A DNA stretch of 64,000 nt from Candidatus Staskawiczbacteria bacterium (GTDB lineage Bacteria > Patescibacteria > Paceibacteria > Paceibacterales > Staskawiczbacteraceae). Every line of letters begins with the position of its first letter. Position 1 is the stretch's first letter. The position numbers were made by a program, and so were the translations under genes. The stretch covers positions 62,001 through 126,000 of the forward strand of contig CAILLM010000004.1 of NCBI GenBank assembly GCA_903835075.1, given 5' to 3'. The notes under the pieces are model-generated. The model did no database searches and was not told where the DNA came from. It saw only the letters and a list, made by a program, of their open reading frames with translations. Positions 50,460-59,761 of the stretch are shown here, in pieces.

Positions 50460-50524
50460 TTGTGTATATTGACTACTTGTTTTATTATTTTAATAAGTTT
50501 AAAATAATATAATATATTCTTTTT

Positions 50525-51907
50525 ATGAAAATAAATAAGTTTTTAATTTTTGGCAGTATTATTTTAACATCAGCTTGTTTTATTTTACAGGCACAGGCAG
50601 CTACAACAGTATCGCAGGCAGATTTGGCTCCTTTAATACAATTACCAGAAGCTCATATTACTAAAATAAGTGGCAATACAATAGAAGGAGAGTTTTCTGT
50701 TATAAATGGTGAAAAATATTATTTGAGTGATTTAAATTATGAAATAAAATTACTGCAAGGGACTTCTTTTGATAATTACAAATTAATTGATGTTGTGGTT
50801 CCAAGTGGAACATTTTTTGTAGCTCCTGATGATACTATTTCAAAAAATTTTACATATACTTACCCTAAAAATATTACCAATGGAAATTATGCTGTAAGAA
50901 TTGAGGCCATGACTTCACGTGGCACAGAATTGGGTTGGTATGATTTAGTAACTCCATTAACTGGTGAAAACAAATTTTTAAATATTATTGTAGATAGTTC
51001 TAAAGTTGCGGTTGATAACAATGCAAATGTTTTTAATAAAACTGGTAGCACGTCAACAAATGCCACTAGCACATCTGTTGATGGAAAAATAAAACCACCA
51101 GTCAACCCGCCAGTAATTTCTTCTGTTGTTCATAAAATTGCTACTCCACTGGAAGGGATAAATGTTAGCTCAACAGATGACGTGTCAGCATATTTGCAAA
51201 TTAAAAATACAGGTAAGGCAATTACTGTTGTTCCACAAATAAAAATTTACAAAAGGCAAATTAATATGCCTGTGGTAAAAGAATATAATGATACGGCAAT
51301 AACTTTTGCCAAAGGTGAAACAAAAACAATAACTTTAAAAATGCCAAAATTAGATATACCAGAATCATATTTGGCTGAAGTTAAATTTTTTGAAAACAAC
51401 CAGCAAGTTTCAGGTTTACAATATTTCAGGTGGGTAGTAGAAGGTGACAGCGGGAAAATAATTTACATAAAAGCAGATAAAGATTTTTATAAAGCAGGGG
51501 ATACCATTAATTTAACAGTTCAACCTATCGGCCCAGCTGATGGTAGTAATGGTGGTCAAGGACAATTAGAAATTACTGTTTCTGATAAAAATGGAAAATT
51601 AATTTCTAAAACTTCAGAAGCAGTTTCATTGGGTGACGGATTGGTAACTTCATTAATTTCAATTCCTGTTAAAGCTGATTTAGTTTCTCCAATAATTGAT
51701 GTTAAGTTGACCAAGGCAAGCAAAATTTTAGATGAGCAAAAAATTACTTTGCCAGTGTTTTCTGCACAAGCCAAGCAAATAGAAAAACAAGCAAATCAAA
51801 AAACTTTTCAATTTTACTTAATTGTTGGTTTGTTGGCTTTGGCAATAATTGTTGTAGCGTGGTTTGTGTTTTACAAATTAAAAAAATTAGCAAATAAAAA
51901 TAAATGA
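50525..51907 (+). CDS. Surface protein with C-terminal membrane anchor, copy 2 of the duplicated family
   Basis: Signal peptide (about 1-26), beta-rich extracellular region, one C-terminal helix (about 425-450) and a lysine tail. Compared with the 14323-15648 product it has about 45 extra residues in a T/S/N/P-rich linker (about 155-200) and differs in the first 150 residues, but the central block (about 205-330) is nearly identical, also in DNA (from about 51206 to 51520). It is translationally coupled (ATGA overlap) to a cysteine-rich secreted protein, as in the other locus. It has a TATAAT at 50508-50513 and no G-run. Confidence 0.77.
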   Translation: MKINKFLIFGSIILTSACFILQAQAATTVSQADLAPLIQLPEAHITKISGNTIEGEFSVINGEKYYLSDLNYEIKLLQGTSFDNYKLIDVVVPSGTFFVAPDDTISKNFTYTYPKNITNGNYAVRIEAMTSRGTELGWYDLVTPLTGENKFLNIIVDSSKVAVDNNANVFNKTGSTSTNATSTSVDGKIKPPVNPPVISSVVHKIATPLEGINVSSTDDVSAYLQIKNTGKAITVVPQIKIYKRQINMPVVKEYNDTAITFAKGETKTITLKMPKLDIPESYLAEVKFFENNQQVSGLQYFRWVVEGDSGKIIYIKADKDFYKAGDTINLTVQPIGPADGSNGGQGQLEITVSDKNGKLISKTSEAVSLGDGLVTSLISIPVKADLVSPIIDVKLTKASKILDEQKITLPVFSAQAKQIEKQANQKTFQFYLIVGLLALAIIVVAWFVFYKLKKLANKNK

Positions 51908-52776
51908 AAAAAATAATTGGCATTCAACTAATTTTTCTATTTTTATTTTTTGGTTTATTTTTAGCACCACAGGCAGTTAATGCTTCTGTTGGTGTAACTT
52001 TTTCTGTGTCATCTCCAACTGCCAATACGGTATATTATCCGGGAGAAACTATGTGTATGAATGGGACTATCACAACCACGACCTGCGGGAATACAGTAAT
52101 AAGTGATGTATCATATACACTTAATTTGGCAGGACAGCAGTTTTCTGGACATCTTAATTATCTTAAAAATGCAACTACTACTTGGAACAAATGTGTGATT
52201 GTCCCCCCTACAACGCCTTGCGGTCCTACAAACATGAATTTGGTTTTAAGCGTTGTGTCTTATCATGGAGGTTCAGCCGATACTATTAATAATGCTAATA
52301 ATAGTACAGACACTTCTACCTATAATGTACCTGTTATAATTGGACAAAAGGGAGTTTGTGGCTCAGCAGTAAACACGCCTACGGCAACAAGGCCAAGCAG
52401 TGGGCTTTGTAACACGGGCAATCCTTCAAACGTTTCAAGAAAGGAAAGTGATGGCACTTGGGATTGGTCATGTGATACAAATTATAATTACCCCAGCAAT
52501 GCTGACGCAAGTTGTGTCCCAAGTAATACACCATGCAAAGTTGCCAACACTGGAATTGTTGGAGCTTGTGGCACAAATGGTGCATCTTACCCACCTGGAA
52601 AAACATACCCCGCAGGAGCTACTTCTTTTACTGGTACTTTTTGCATTAACAACCTAACTCCAACTCCTTCGCGACCAGTTTTCCCAACAACATCTACACC
52701 AACAACTTGGACATGCCCCAATGGTGCCTCATATGTAACCTGTGGTGCTATTTTTACGCCAGGTGTTTGTAATTAA
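51904..52776 (+). CDS. Secreted cysteine-rich repeat protein
   Basis: Signal peptide (about 1-28), an Ig-like domain with two cysteine pairs (about 30-150) and two cysteine repeats of the CG...C...W-x-C...C type (about 157-208 and 210-290). No anchor. It overlaps the anchored gene upstream by 4 bases and precedes another repeat protein by 28 bases. Locus 1 lacks a counterpart in this position, so the second locus has gained a gene or the first has lost it. Confidence 0.72.
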   Translation: MKKIIGIQLIFLFLFFGLFLAPQAVNASVGVTFSVSSPTANTVYYPGETMCMNGTITTTTCGNTVISDVSYTLNLAGQQFSGHLNYLKNATTTWNKCVIVPPTTPCGPTNMNLVLSVVSYHGGSADTINNANNSTDTSTYNVPVIIGQKGVCGSAVNTPTATRPSSGLCNTGNPSNVSRKESDGTWDWSCDTNYNYPSNADASCVPSNTPCKVANTGIVGACGTNGASYPPGKTYPAGATSFTGTFCINNLTPTPSRPVFPTTSTPTTWTCPNGASYVTCGAIFTPGVCN

Positions 52777-52804
52777 TTGGCACGCATAATTTAAAAAATA
52801 AAAA

Positions 52805-54424
52805 GTGAAAAATATTAAATTATCATTATTATTTATTTTTATATTGTCCTTTGGGCTGTTTTTGGTGGCTGGCACAGTTTATGCAGATTCTTATGCCAGT
52901 AATATAAACATGACTTTGCATGGCCAAACAAGCACTTACGGAAGTAATTCTTCTCATTATTACCCACCTGTTTGGGGAACTCCTGTTTTGAATTCTACAT
53001 ATTCTTGGGGTGGGAACAATTATACTGTTCTTGCCCCATACGGTAAAGATACGAGTTTGGACTCAAGATTTCCTTATCAATGGGATTTGTATAATATAGA
53101 TAACACGGGCGGTTATTATGACCCTGGTTATTATGAGTTTTGTGCAGTGTATCCAACATCAACAAGAACGTGGTGGGCTAATGCTAGTACAAGTTCTTCT
53201 TATGGCGACATTGCTTACAATTGCATCCCTATTTTATTAACAGATGACCCTGTTCAACGAACTTTTTATCTTTGGTCTGGCTCAACGGGTAGTTATAGCT
53301 ATGATTATGGTTTTTATACAGGCGGTGACCCAGCCCCATCAACGTGGTATTTGCCCTATCTTTACCCAGTAGCATATGATGGTTTGTGTGGAACAAATGC
53401 CAAAGCATGGGATCCAGGATCTACTCGTTTTGATACTTCTGCGGGTGCTTTCTGTGCTAGCTATCCATATGCTTCACCTAGCGTAGCTTTTCCTGCTAAT
53501 GGTGGAACAACAGCACAATGGACTTGTGCAGGGTCAAACGGGGGTGCAACTGCAACATGTTACGCTGGTTTGAAGGTTAACGGAGTACCCAATACATCTC
53601 CAGCAGTTACTTCTTCTTATCACAAGCCTAACGTGGATGATCTTTGTATTTCTGGTATTCCAACAGAAGTTTCTGGTACTGGACCTTGGTCATGGAAGTG
53701 CTTGGGAGAAAACGGTGGGACTGATAGCGTAACTGTTACTTCGCAATTGAAAATTGATGGTGCTGTTAGTGTAAGTGTTGATAATCAACAATTATCAACA
53801 CAACCAAATGTAAATAGTAGTAGTGACCCAAATACAAATGGCAGTTATGACCTTTGCGACTTTGGTACGGTGGCATCATTTAGTGGTTCGGGTACTACGG
53901 CAAATCCTTGGAGGTGGACATGTCTTTCCCCTAACACAGGAAATTCTGACACAGGCATAGCATATCTTAAAACATTTGGAGTTTGCGGTGACTCAGCAAC
54001 AACATTTACAGATTCAGATAGCTTTTATAATTATTCAAGTGAACTTTGCAACGCAGGAACTGCTGTTGCACTTAGCCCTTCAACAGATTTAAGTTATCCA
54101 ACAATATCTAATCCAACAAAAACATGGAAATGCTTGGGCTCAAGCAGTGAGTATGACAGCCCAACTTGTACGGCAGTTCTTTCTACAACTATTACTAGCT
54201 CTGACTTGCAATGCGGAAATGCTGAAGGTGATTATTCTGCTGGAGAAGATTTTCCACGAGAACCATGGGATTACCCTTATAACTATTGTGCGACAGGAAC
54301 CTATACATCCTCAGCCTCAACTTACACCTATAGGGTGCGTGCAATAAATAAAAATAACCAAACAGGCGCTGACCAAACTGGGAATTGGTCAAATGTTGTT
54401 AATGCTACACCGCCTTCACAATAA
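52805..54424 (+). CDS. Secreted cysteine-repeat protein with chimeric C-terminus
   Basis: Starts at GTG (52805), giving a normal signal peptide (about 1-27). An N-terminal domain rich in Y/S/W (about 30-190) is followed by at least four cysteine repeats (about 195-475) with the W-x-W-x-C-x-G-x-N-G-G pattern and a final CGNAEG half-repeat fused to half of a fibronectin III domain (about 470-539). The last 70 residues are almost those of the 15645-17432 product. Function unknown; likely part of a surface layer or adhesin complex. Confidence 0.73.
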   Translation: MKNIKLSLLFIFILSFGLFLVAGTVYADSYASNINMTLHGQTSTYGSNSSHYYPPVWGTPVLNSTYSWGGNNYTVLAPYGKDTSLDSRFPYQWDLYNIDNTGGYYDPGYYEFCAVYPTSTRTWWANASTSSSYGDIAYNCIPILLTDDPVQRTFYLWSGSTGSYSYDYGFYTGGDPAPSTWYLPYLYPVAYDGLCGTNAKAWDPGSTRFDTSAGAFCASYPYASPSVAFPANGGTTAQWTCAGSNGGATATCYAGLKVNGVPNTSPAVTSSYHKPNVDDLCISGIPTEVSGTGPWSWKCLGENGGTDSVTVTSQLKIDGAVSVSVDNQQLSTQPNVNSSSDPNTNGSYDLCDFGTVASFSGSGTTANPWRWTCLSPNTGNSDTGIAYLKTFGVCGDSATTFTDSDSFYNYSSELCNAGTAVALSPSTDLSYPTISNPTKTWKCLGSSSEYDSPTCTAVLSTTITSSDLQCGNAEGDYSAGEDFPREPWDYPYNYCATGTYTSSASTYTYRVRAINKNNQTGADQTGNWSNVVNATPPSQ

Positions 54425-54442
54425 AAATATTATTTTAAGATA

Positions 54443-57400
54443 ATGGAAAAAATAATAACAAAACATCAAAAAATAATTTTTCTAATTTTACCAATTTTTA
54501 TTGCTTTGTCTTTTTTTATTGTCCCGCAAAAAGCTTACGCTGCTAATGTGTCCTCAGTTTATGTGTCATCTGCAACAAAAACTGACGGCACAACTTACAA
54601 TGCTACTATATCTAATACTGGTGTGCCTGCGAATGATAGAGCCACATATTCTGGTTTAGATGTTAATATACATCCGTACGGAGTTGGCACAATAATATAT
54701 ATTAATGTTTTACTTTCTTCTTCGGTGGTAACCTCTGTTTCCGGTACGCCAACGCTTACACTTGAAACCGGAACTGTGGATAGGGCTGCTAGCTATTATT
54801 CTCTTAGTTCGGATGGAAGAACTCTAACATTTAAATACATTGTTCAAGCAGGAGACAATTCTTCTGATTTAAATTATGTTTCTAGTACTTCTTTGAGTGG
54901 TGGTACCATAAAAGTTGGCACAACAACCCTCACAATAACATTAGTGAATCCCACAAGTAATTATTCCTTGGGTTATAATAATTCAGTTGTAATTGATACA
55001 ACACCACCAACCAACTTTAGTATTACAAATCCAACGCCACCAACCACACAAGCATCAAGTAAAACAGTATCGGCAATTTCTCTCAATACGGACACGGTAT
55101 CAATGTATATGGCTAAAACTCAAAATACTACTTGTAATGGAAGTGGAAGTTTATCTTTTTTGGCTTATGTTCCCAGTACATCAATAATATTTAACAATGA
55201 ATCAGACAATGGTACATATGTTTGTTTTGCGGCAGAGGATGCAGCTGGAAACTGGGCTTACGCTTTGTCTAATATTGTTTCTGGGATTGATGCAACTCCG
55301 CCATCTGTTACTTCAATAACTAGTGTTGCGGGGAGTACGGCCCCACCATATTTTGATATTACAAATGATAACAACACAGCGGTAGTATATGTAGCTTCTT
55401 CAGATGCAGTTACATGTAAGTGGGGTACTGCAGATACTAGCTATGATACCATGACGGCATGCACGTCCCTTTCAAGTTGCAATTTAACTTTTGCTGGCCT
55501 AGGAGTACATACAGCTTATATGCGATGTCTAGACGCTGCTGGAAATAAATCAACATCATCTAAAGTAGTAACTTACACAATTGACACAACGTTGCCAGCT
55601 GTTAGCTCTATAACTAGCGTTGCAGGAGATAATAGTTCTCCATACTATGACGCCACAGATGACGGCAGTACAATAGTCAATTATGTTGCTACTTCACATG
55701 TTGCAGATTGCCATTGGAACACTTCAAACGTGCTTTATAATGCCATGGCTCATGATTGCGGGTCCTCCACAAGTTGTACGTTAAATCTTACTGGCCAAGG
55801 CTCAAAAACGGTTTTTATGCGATGTATTGATAGCGCAGGTAATAAGGGGGACGGAGTAGCATCAGTTTATTCTTTTTTATATACGATTGATTCAATTGCC
55901 CCAGTAGCTCCAGGCACACCAGTTTTAACAACTGGGGGTAGCACTACAACTAGCACAACGCCAAGTTTTACGGTTTCTTGCGAAACAGGAGATACTGTTT
56001 ATCTTTATGATAATGGTATTGTTGCTAGTTCATATTATACTTGTTCTAGTGGATCTGTCACGGCTGCTGTTTCCCCCGCTATTAGTAATGGCACGCACCC
56101 TATTACAGCAAAACAGCAAGATACAGCTGGTAATTGGTCTTCTGCCTCTGGGGTTGCTTCAATAGTTGTAAGCGTATTAGATACAACAGGCCCCTTTAAC
56201 GTATCAGTTAGCTATGACACAACAACTACTGCAACGTCATCAGTTGTAATTACATATAATTATGGCTATGACTCTGGTTCTGGGCTAAATCTTGCTACTG
56301 GCGAGATTAGGCGCATGGTGGCTACTTATTCGGGAGGTGTTTGCGGAAGTTATTCTTATTTTACAGATTTACATTTTGGATATAATGATTCACCTTACAC
56401 AGACAGCACCGTACAAACTGGGCATTGTTATAGGTACCAATATTTAATTTATGATAATGCTGGTAATCCAGCTACAACAACGGGAGGCGTTGTTATTATC
56501 ACCAATACGCCCAGCGTTCCAGGAGCACCAGGGGCACCAACTTTGTTTGTTGATAGTGTTACAGATTCAGAAATTGATTTGTCTGCAACGGCAAGCAACA
56601 ATGGTAGTGCAATTACAAAGTATGAGGTTCAAAGAAGTTTAGATGGCGGAAATACTTGGGAAAATTCAACAACAGTAAGTGGTTCAACATTTATTTATCA
56701 AGATACAGACATCTCTCCATTGTTACTTGGATTAAATAATACAGATGAAATTTCGTGGCTTTGTACTGGTACTTGTGGAGGAAGTAAAACTTGCACAGCG
56801 ACAAGAACCGGCGGTACTCCTGCATATTGCGGAACTGCTGATGGTCAAATATATGACGCTGATGTAACTGGATATGGTGATGACACGCAGTGTGAGCCAG
56901 GCTCACCATCTTCAACCGCATTTCCAACTGCTGGCAACTCAGTAACATGGCATTGTAATAGCACAGATGGAGGAGAAGCTAGTGGAGATTGTACTGCCTC
57001 AAGATCAGAATCAAGCCCTGGCACTTGTAACGCCACATATGATGGTAAGAATTTTTATGAACTTTCTTGGTCATCAAATTTATGTTCGGCAGGTGATGTG
57101 CAAAATTTCTCGGAAAATGACACTGGCTGGACTTGGGATTGTGAAGGCACAAATAATGGAAGCACTGATAGTTGCTCGGCAAATCTTAAAGTTGACGGTG
57201 ATTGTGGTTTGGCAGCGCAATCAATGTATGTGTACGAATATACTGGCACGCACCCTGGAAATTATATAACAGATTATGATTTGTGTTATGCAGGTACAGT
57301 GCCTACTGGTGACGTTTTATTGCCTTGGCAAGGAGGCTCAACTGTTTCTTGGCATTGTGGAGGGTTGAATGGAGGGTCGGCTTCTATAGAATGTAGCGCT

Positions 57401-58666
57401 TACAGGGAAATGCCATTACCTGAAGCTTCCTGTAAAGCAGTTTCTGGAGGAGAGGACGTTCCCCCAATATCACCACCATTATCTGGCAGTTGGCTAGCAA
57501 AGGGCACAGGAGGGACAGGGGTTTATTCTTACACATGGGGTGGAGATGCCTCAGGTAATTCAATAACCTCTTCATTTAATTACACAACAGGCGTTGGTTT
57601 AAAAACAGCAACTATTGTTGTCCACTCGGGCGGATTTGATAGTTTACCAGCTACTTGCTCAATAACTGTTACAGACGGCCCTATTGATGGTATTTGTGGC
57701 AGTGCCGCAACTACATACAGAACAGGGGATTCCTTTCCTGGTGATAACCAATATTGCACGTCGGGGACTGTTTGTAAGGCAGGGTCTACCTGCCCGCCAG
57801 AAAAAGACCCAGCGTCGCTTGGGACAACAACCACATCTTGGATATGCAAGGGTATAAATGATGGTGCAAAAGACAGTGGTACTTGCACGGCAACAAGGTT
57901 AAAAGCTCCAACAATTGGCACATTATCTTTTAACATTAACAATTGTCCTAGTGCTAGCACATCTATTTCTGGGGCTAGTATAATGGGATTTGATTGGGGC
58001 GATTATCAAGATACAAATAATGCTGGACTTTTGCAAACAGGTTTCAAATTGCAAGTTTCTGAAGACCCAAATTTCAACACAATAATATTTGAATCTACCA
58101 GTTATCACCAATTATATATTTTGCCTTCAGGCGTTCAATCAGATAATCCAAAAATTTCTTTTGCAAACCCAGCAGTGCCACGTTATTGGAGAGTCAAAAT
58201 AACCAATGTTGCAGGTGATTCAGCGTGGTATTATGGAAATAAAAATACAGAGTTAATAGATGGTAGCGGAAACCATATTTATAACGTTACAACCAACCAA
58301 GATTTAGCAGCTTCATTTACAACTCCAATTCATCCTTATCCAAATCCTAAAATTACATTTTCAGCTTCTCCTGTAATAGTTAAAAATGCAGTGTATTTTT
58401 CAGGAAGAGATTCAGCTTGTTATGCTGATAATGGGGCTGCTATTGATTGTTTAGATAATTGGGCTAGCTGGGCGCTAGATGGTAGTAATACTTATACTGT
58501 TTCCAAGTTAAACCCGCCAGCTCCTTATACTTACAACACAATAGGAACATATAACCAAAAACTAAAAATTACAGATGCTCAGGGATATAGTTGTACGGCA
58601 CAAGAACCTTTAACTGTGAAGGCTTCGTCTAATATTCCATTGTGGAAAGAAATATCACCATTCTAG
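54443..58666 (+). CDS. Giant secreted multi-repeat protein (1407 residues)
   Basis: Signal peptide (about 1-33), then a beta-rich start (35-190), three or four Ig-like repeats of about 100 residues opening with IDTTPPSVTS-type linkers and TSVAG motifs (190-490), further Ig-like repeats (490-690), half of a fibronectin III domain (about 693-755) that breaks off and joins half of a cysteine repeat (SWLCTGTCGGS), four to five cysteine repeats (about 775-1155), a PKD-like segment, and a C-terminal domain (about 1155-1400) with no membrane anchor. It closes the second surface locus. It probably forms an extended fibre; binding partner unknown. Confidence 0.8.
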   Translation: MEKIITKHQKIIFLILPIFIALSFFIVPQKAYAANVSSVYVSSATKTDGTTYNATISNTGVPANDRATYSGLDVNIHPYGVGTIIYINVLLSSSVVTSVSGTPTLTLETGTVDRAASYYSLSSDGRTLTFKYIVQAGDNSSDLNYVSSTSLSGGTIKVGTTTLTITLVNPTSNYSLGYNNSVVIDTTPPTNFSITNPTPPTTQASSKTVSAISLNTDTVSMYMAKTQNTTCNGSGSLSFLAYVPSTSIIFNNESDNGTYVCFAAEDAAGNWAYALSNIVSGIDATPPSVTSITSVAGSTAPPYFDITNDNNTAVVYVASSDAVTCKWGTADTSYDTMTACTSLSSCNLTFAGLGVHTAYMRCLDAAGNKSTSSKVVTYTIDTTLPAVSSITSVAGDNSSPYYDATDDGSTIVNYVATSHVADCHWNTSNVLYNAMAHDCGSSTSCTLNLTGQGSKTVFMRCIDSAGNKGDGVASVYSFLYTIDSIAPVAPGTPVLTTGGSTTTSTTPSFTVSCETGDTVYLYDNGIVASSYYTCSSGSVTAAVSPAISNGTHPITAKQQDTAGNWSSASGVASIVVSVLDTTGPFNVSVSYDTTTTATSSVVITYNYGYDSGSGLNLATGEIRRMVATYSGGVCGSYSYFTDLHFGYNDSPYTDSTVQTGHCYRYQYLIYDNAGNPATTTGGVVIITNTPSVPGAPGAPTLFVDSVTDSEIDLSATASNNGSAITKYEVQRSLDGGNTWENSTTVSGSTFIYQDTDISPLLLGLNNTDEISWLCTGTCGGSKTCTATRTGGTPAYCGTADGQIYDADVTGYGDDTQCEPGSPSSTAFPTAGNSVTWHCNSTDGGEASGDCTASRSESSPGTCNATYDGKNFYELSWSSNLCSAGDVQNFSENDTGWTWDCEGTNNGSTDSCSANLKVDGDCGLAAQSMYVYEYTGTHPGNYITDYDLCYAGTVPTGDVLLPWQGGSTVSWHCGGLNGGSASIECSAYREMPLPEASCKAVSGGEDVPPISPPLSGSWLAKGTGGTGVYSYTWGGDASGNSITSSFNYTTGVGLKTATIVVHSGGFDSLPATCSITVTDGPIDGICGSAATTYRTGDSFPGDNQYCTSGTVCKAGSTCPPEKDPASLGTTTTSWICKGINDGAKDSGTCTATRLKAPTIGTLSFNINNCPSASTSISGASIMGFDWGDYQDTNNAGLLQTGFKLQVSEDPNFNTIIFESTSYHQLYILPSGVQSDNPKISFANPAVPRYWRVKITNVAGDSAWYYGNKNTELIDGSGNHIYNVTTNQDLAASFTTPIHPYPNPKITFSASPVIVKNAVYFSGRDSACYADNGAAIDCLDNWASWALDGSNTYTVSKLNPPAPYTYNTIGTYNQKLKITDAQGYSCTAQEPLTVKASSNIPLWKEISPF

Positions 58667-58683
58667 AATTGTAAATAAAATAT

Positions 58684-59079
58684 ATGATACAGGAAGAATT
58701 CGAAAAATTAGTTGAGCAGGGAATTGATGCAATTGACGAAAAGTTTTTATCTGCGTTGAAAAATGTTGAAATTGTTATTGAAGACGACCCCACGCCAGCT
58801 CAAATAGAAAAATTAAAACTTCACGGGGCAATGCTTTTTGGTTTGTATGAAGGTGTGCCGTTAACAAAAAGACAATCTTACGGACAAGTTTTACCCGATA
58901 AAATTACAATTTTTAAAAATCAAATTGAGAGGGCCTGCCCTGAGCCTGCCGAAGGGTCTATGTCTCATAGAGAGTGTATTAAAAAAATAGTTACCAATAC
59001 TGTTTGGCACGAAATAGCTCATCATTTTGGAATGGATGAAGAGCAAGTACGTTCGGCAGAACGTAAACGAAGCAGCTAA
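58684..59079 (+). CDS. Minimal zincin metallopeptidase family protein
   Basis: A 131-residue protein of the small metallopeptidase (PF06262-like) family with HEIAHHFGMDE (H109, E110, H113 as zinc and catalytic residues; acidic third ligand D118 or E119). It has no signal peptide. Bases 58931-58958 insert RACPEPAEGS in frame about 20 residues before the active site. The C-terminus contains a CGTTCGGCAGAACG hairpin-forming sequence. It ends at a bidirectional terminator shared with recR. Confidence 0.87.
   Translation: MIQEEFEKLVEQGIDAIDEKFLSALKNVEIVIEDDPTPAQIEKLKLHGAMLFGLYEGVPLTKRQSYGQVLPDKITIFKNQIERACPEPAEGSMSHRECIKKIVTNTVWHEIAHHFGMDEEQVRSAERKRSS
58931..58958. repeat. In-frame palindromic element in the metallopeptidase gene
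   Basis: GGGCCTGCCCTGAGCCTGCC-GAAGGGTC encodes RACPEPAEGS; close to the elements at 2717-2740 and 3563-3583. Confidence 0.8.
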
Positions 59080-59081
59080 GC

Positions 59082-59108
59082 AAAAAAATCTCCTTTCGGA
59101 GATTTTTT
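59082..59108. terminator. Bidirectional terminator between the metallopeptidase gene and recR
   Basis: AAAATCTCC/GGAGATTTT stem with A-run on one side and T-run on the other. Confidence 0.9.
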
Positions 59109-59114
59109 ATTGTT

Positions 59115-59753
59115 TTATTTTCTGCCCTCTAGCGCGGATTTTAATGTTTCGTCGTCGGCGTATTCAAGTTCTCCGCCAACAGGAATTCCTCTGGCCAAGT
59201 GAGTGATCTTCCAGCCCGAGGCTGGTCCGCCTTGGGCGGATGAGATTTCTTTAATTACTTGCTCTATCAATACAGAAGTTGTTCGGCCCTCGGGCGTTGG
59301 ATTTAAGGCAACAATAATTTCCGAAAAGTTATTTTGTAAAATACGTTTTTTTAATTCTTCAACGCGCAAGTGACCAGTATCTTCTTTTCTCATTGTGGCA
59401 ACTGTTCCGCCTAAAATAAAATATAGACCGTTAAATTTTTTTGTGTTTTCAATTGAAATTAAATCAGTTTCTTTTTCTATAATGCAAAGCAAATTTTTAT
59501 TTCGTGCTGGATTTCTGCAGATAAAACAGATGCCATCATCTATTTTACCCTGAGCGGAGTCGAAGGGTTCGTAGGGGTTAAAACAAAATTCGCAAAGTTT
59601 TATTTTATTTTTTAATTCTAAAATTGCATTAATTAATTCATCAGTTTTTTCTTTTGGTAATTTCATCAAGTAGTAAGCAAAACGGCCAGCTGTTCGTGAG
59701 CCAACCGTTGGAAATTTTCTAAAAATATTTATAAGTTTGTTTACAGTATCCAT
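59115..59753 (-). CDS. recR: Recombination mediator RecR
   Basis: Helix-hairpin-helix start (NKLINIFRKFPTVGSRTAGRFAYYL), zinc finger with C54, C57, C76 and C79, Toprim domain (LLCIIEKETDLISIE, ALNPTPEGRTT) and the RecR tail LARGIPVGGELEYADDETL. It loads RecA at gaps with RecO. Two palindromic elements are translated: EPFDSAQGK inside the zinc-finger loop (59546-59570), which widens the CxxC-CxxC spacing, and SSAQGGPASG before the last strand (59212-59242). The rest of the protein is standard, so both are tolerated insertions. It follows dnaB on the minus strand. Confidence 0.95.
   Translation of the reverse strand: MDTVNKLINIFRKFPTVGSRTAGRFAYYLMKLPKEKTDELINAILELKNKIKLCEFCFNPYEPFDSAQGKIDDGICFICRNPARNKNLLCIIEKETDLISIENTKKFNGLYFILGGTVATMRKEDTGHLRVEELKKRILQNNFSEIIVALNPTPEGRTTSVLIEQVIKEISSAQGGPASGWKITHLARGIPVGGELEYADDETLKSALEGRK
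59212..59242. repeat. In-frame palindromic element in recR (first)
   Basis: CAGCC-CGAGGCTG and TCCGCC-TTGGGCGGA are two nested hairpins; minus strand reads SSAQGGPASGW. Confidence 0.75.
59546..59570. repeat. In-frame palindromic element in recR (second, in the zinc finger)
   Basis: ACCCTGAGCGGAGTCGAAGGGT has ACCCT/AGGGT ends; minus strand reads EPFDSAQGK. Confidence 0.8.
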
Positions 59754-59761
59754 AACTGAAA

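Noticed and set aside
57470..57680. PKD-like segment as a separate enzyme domain
   Set aside because: It has no catalytic residues and fits a beta-sandwich spacer.
49187..58666. The surface locus as a prophage or conjugative element
   Set aside because: No integrase, portal, terminase, relaxase or attachment repeats seen; the genes are signal-peptide repeat proteins.
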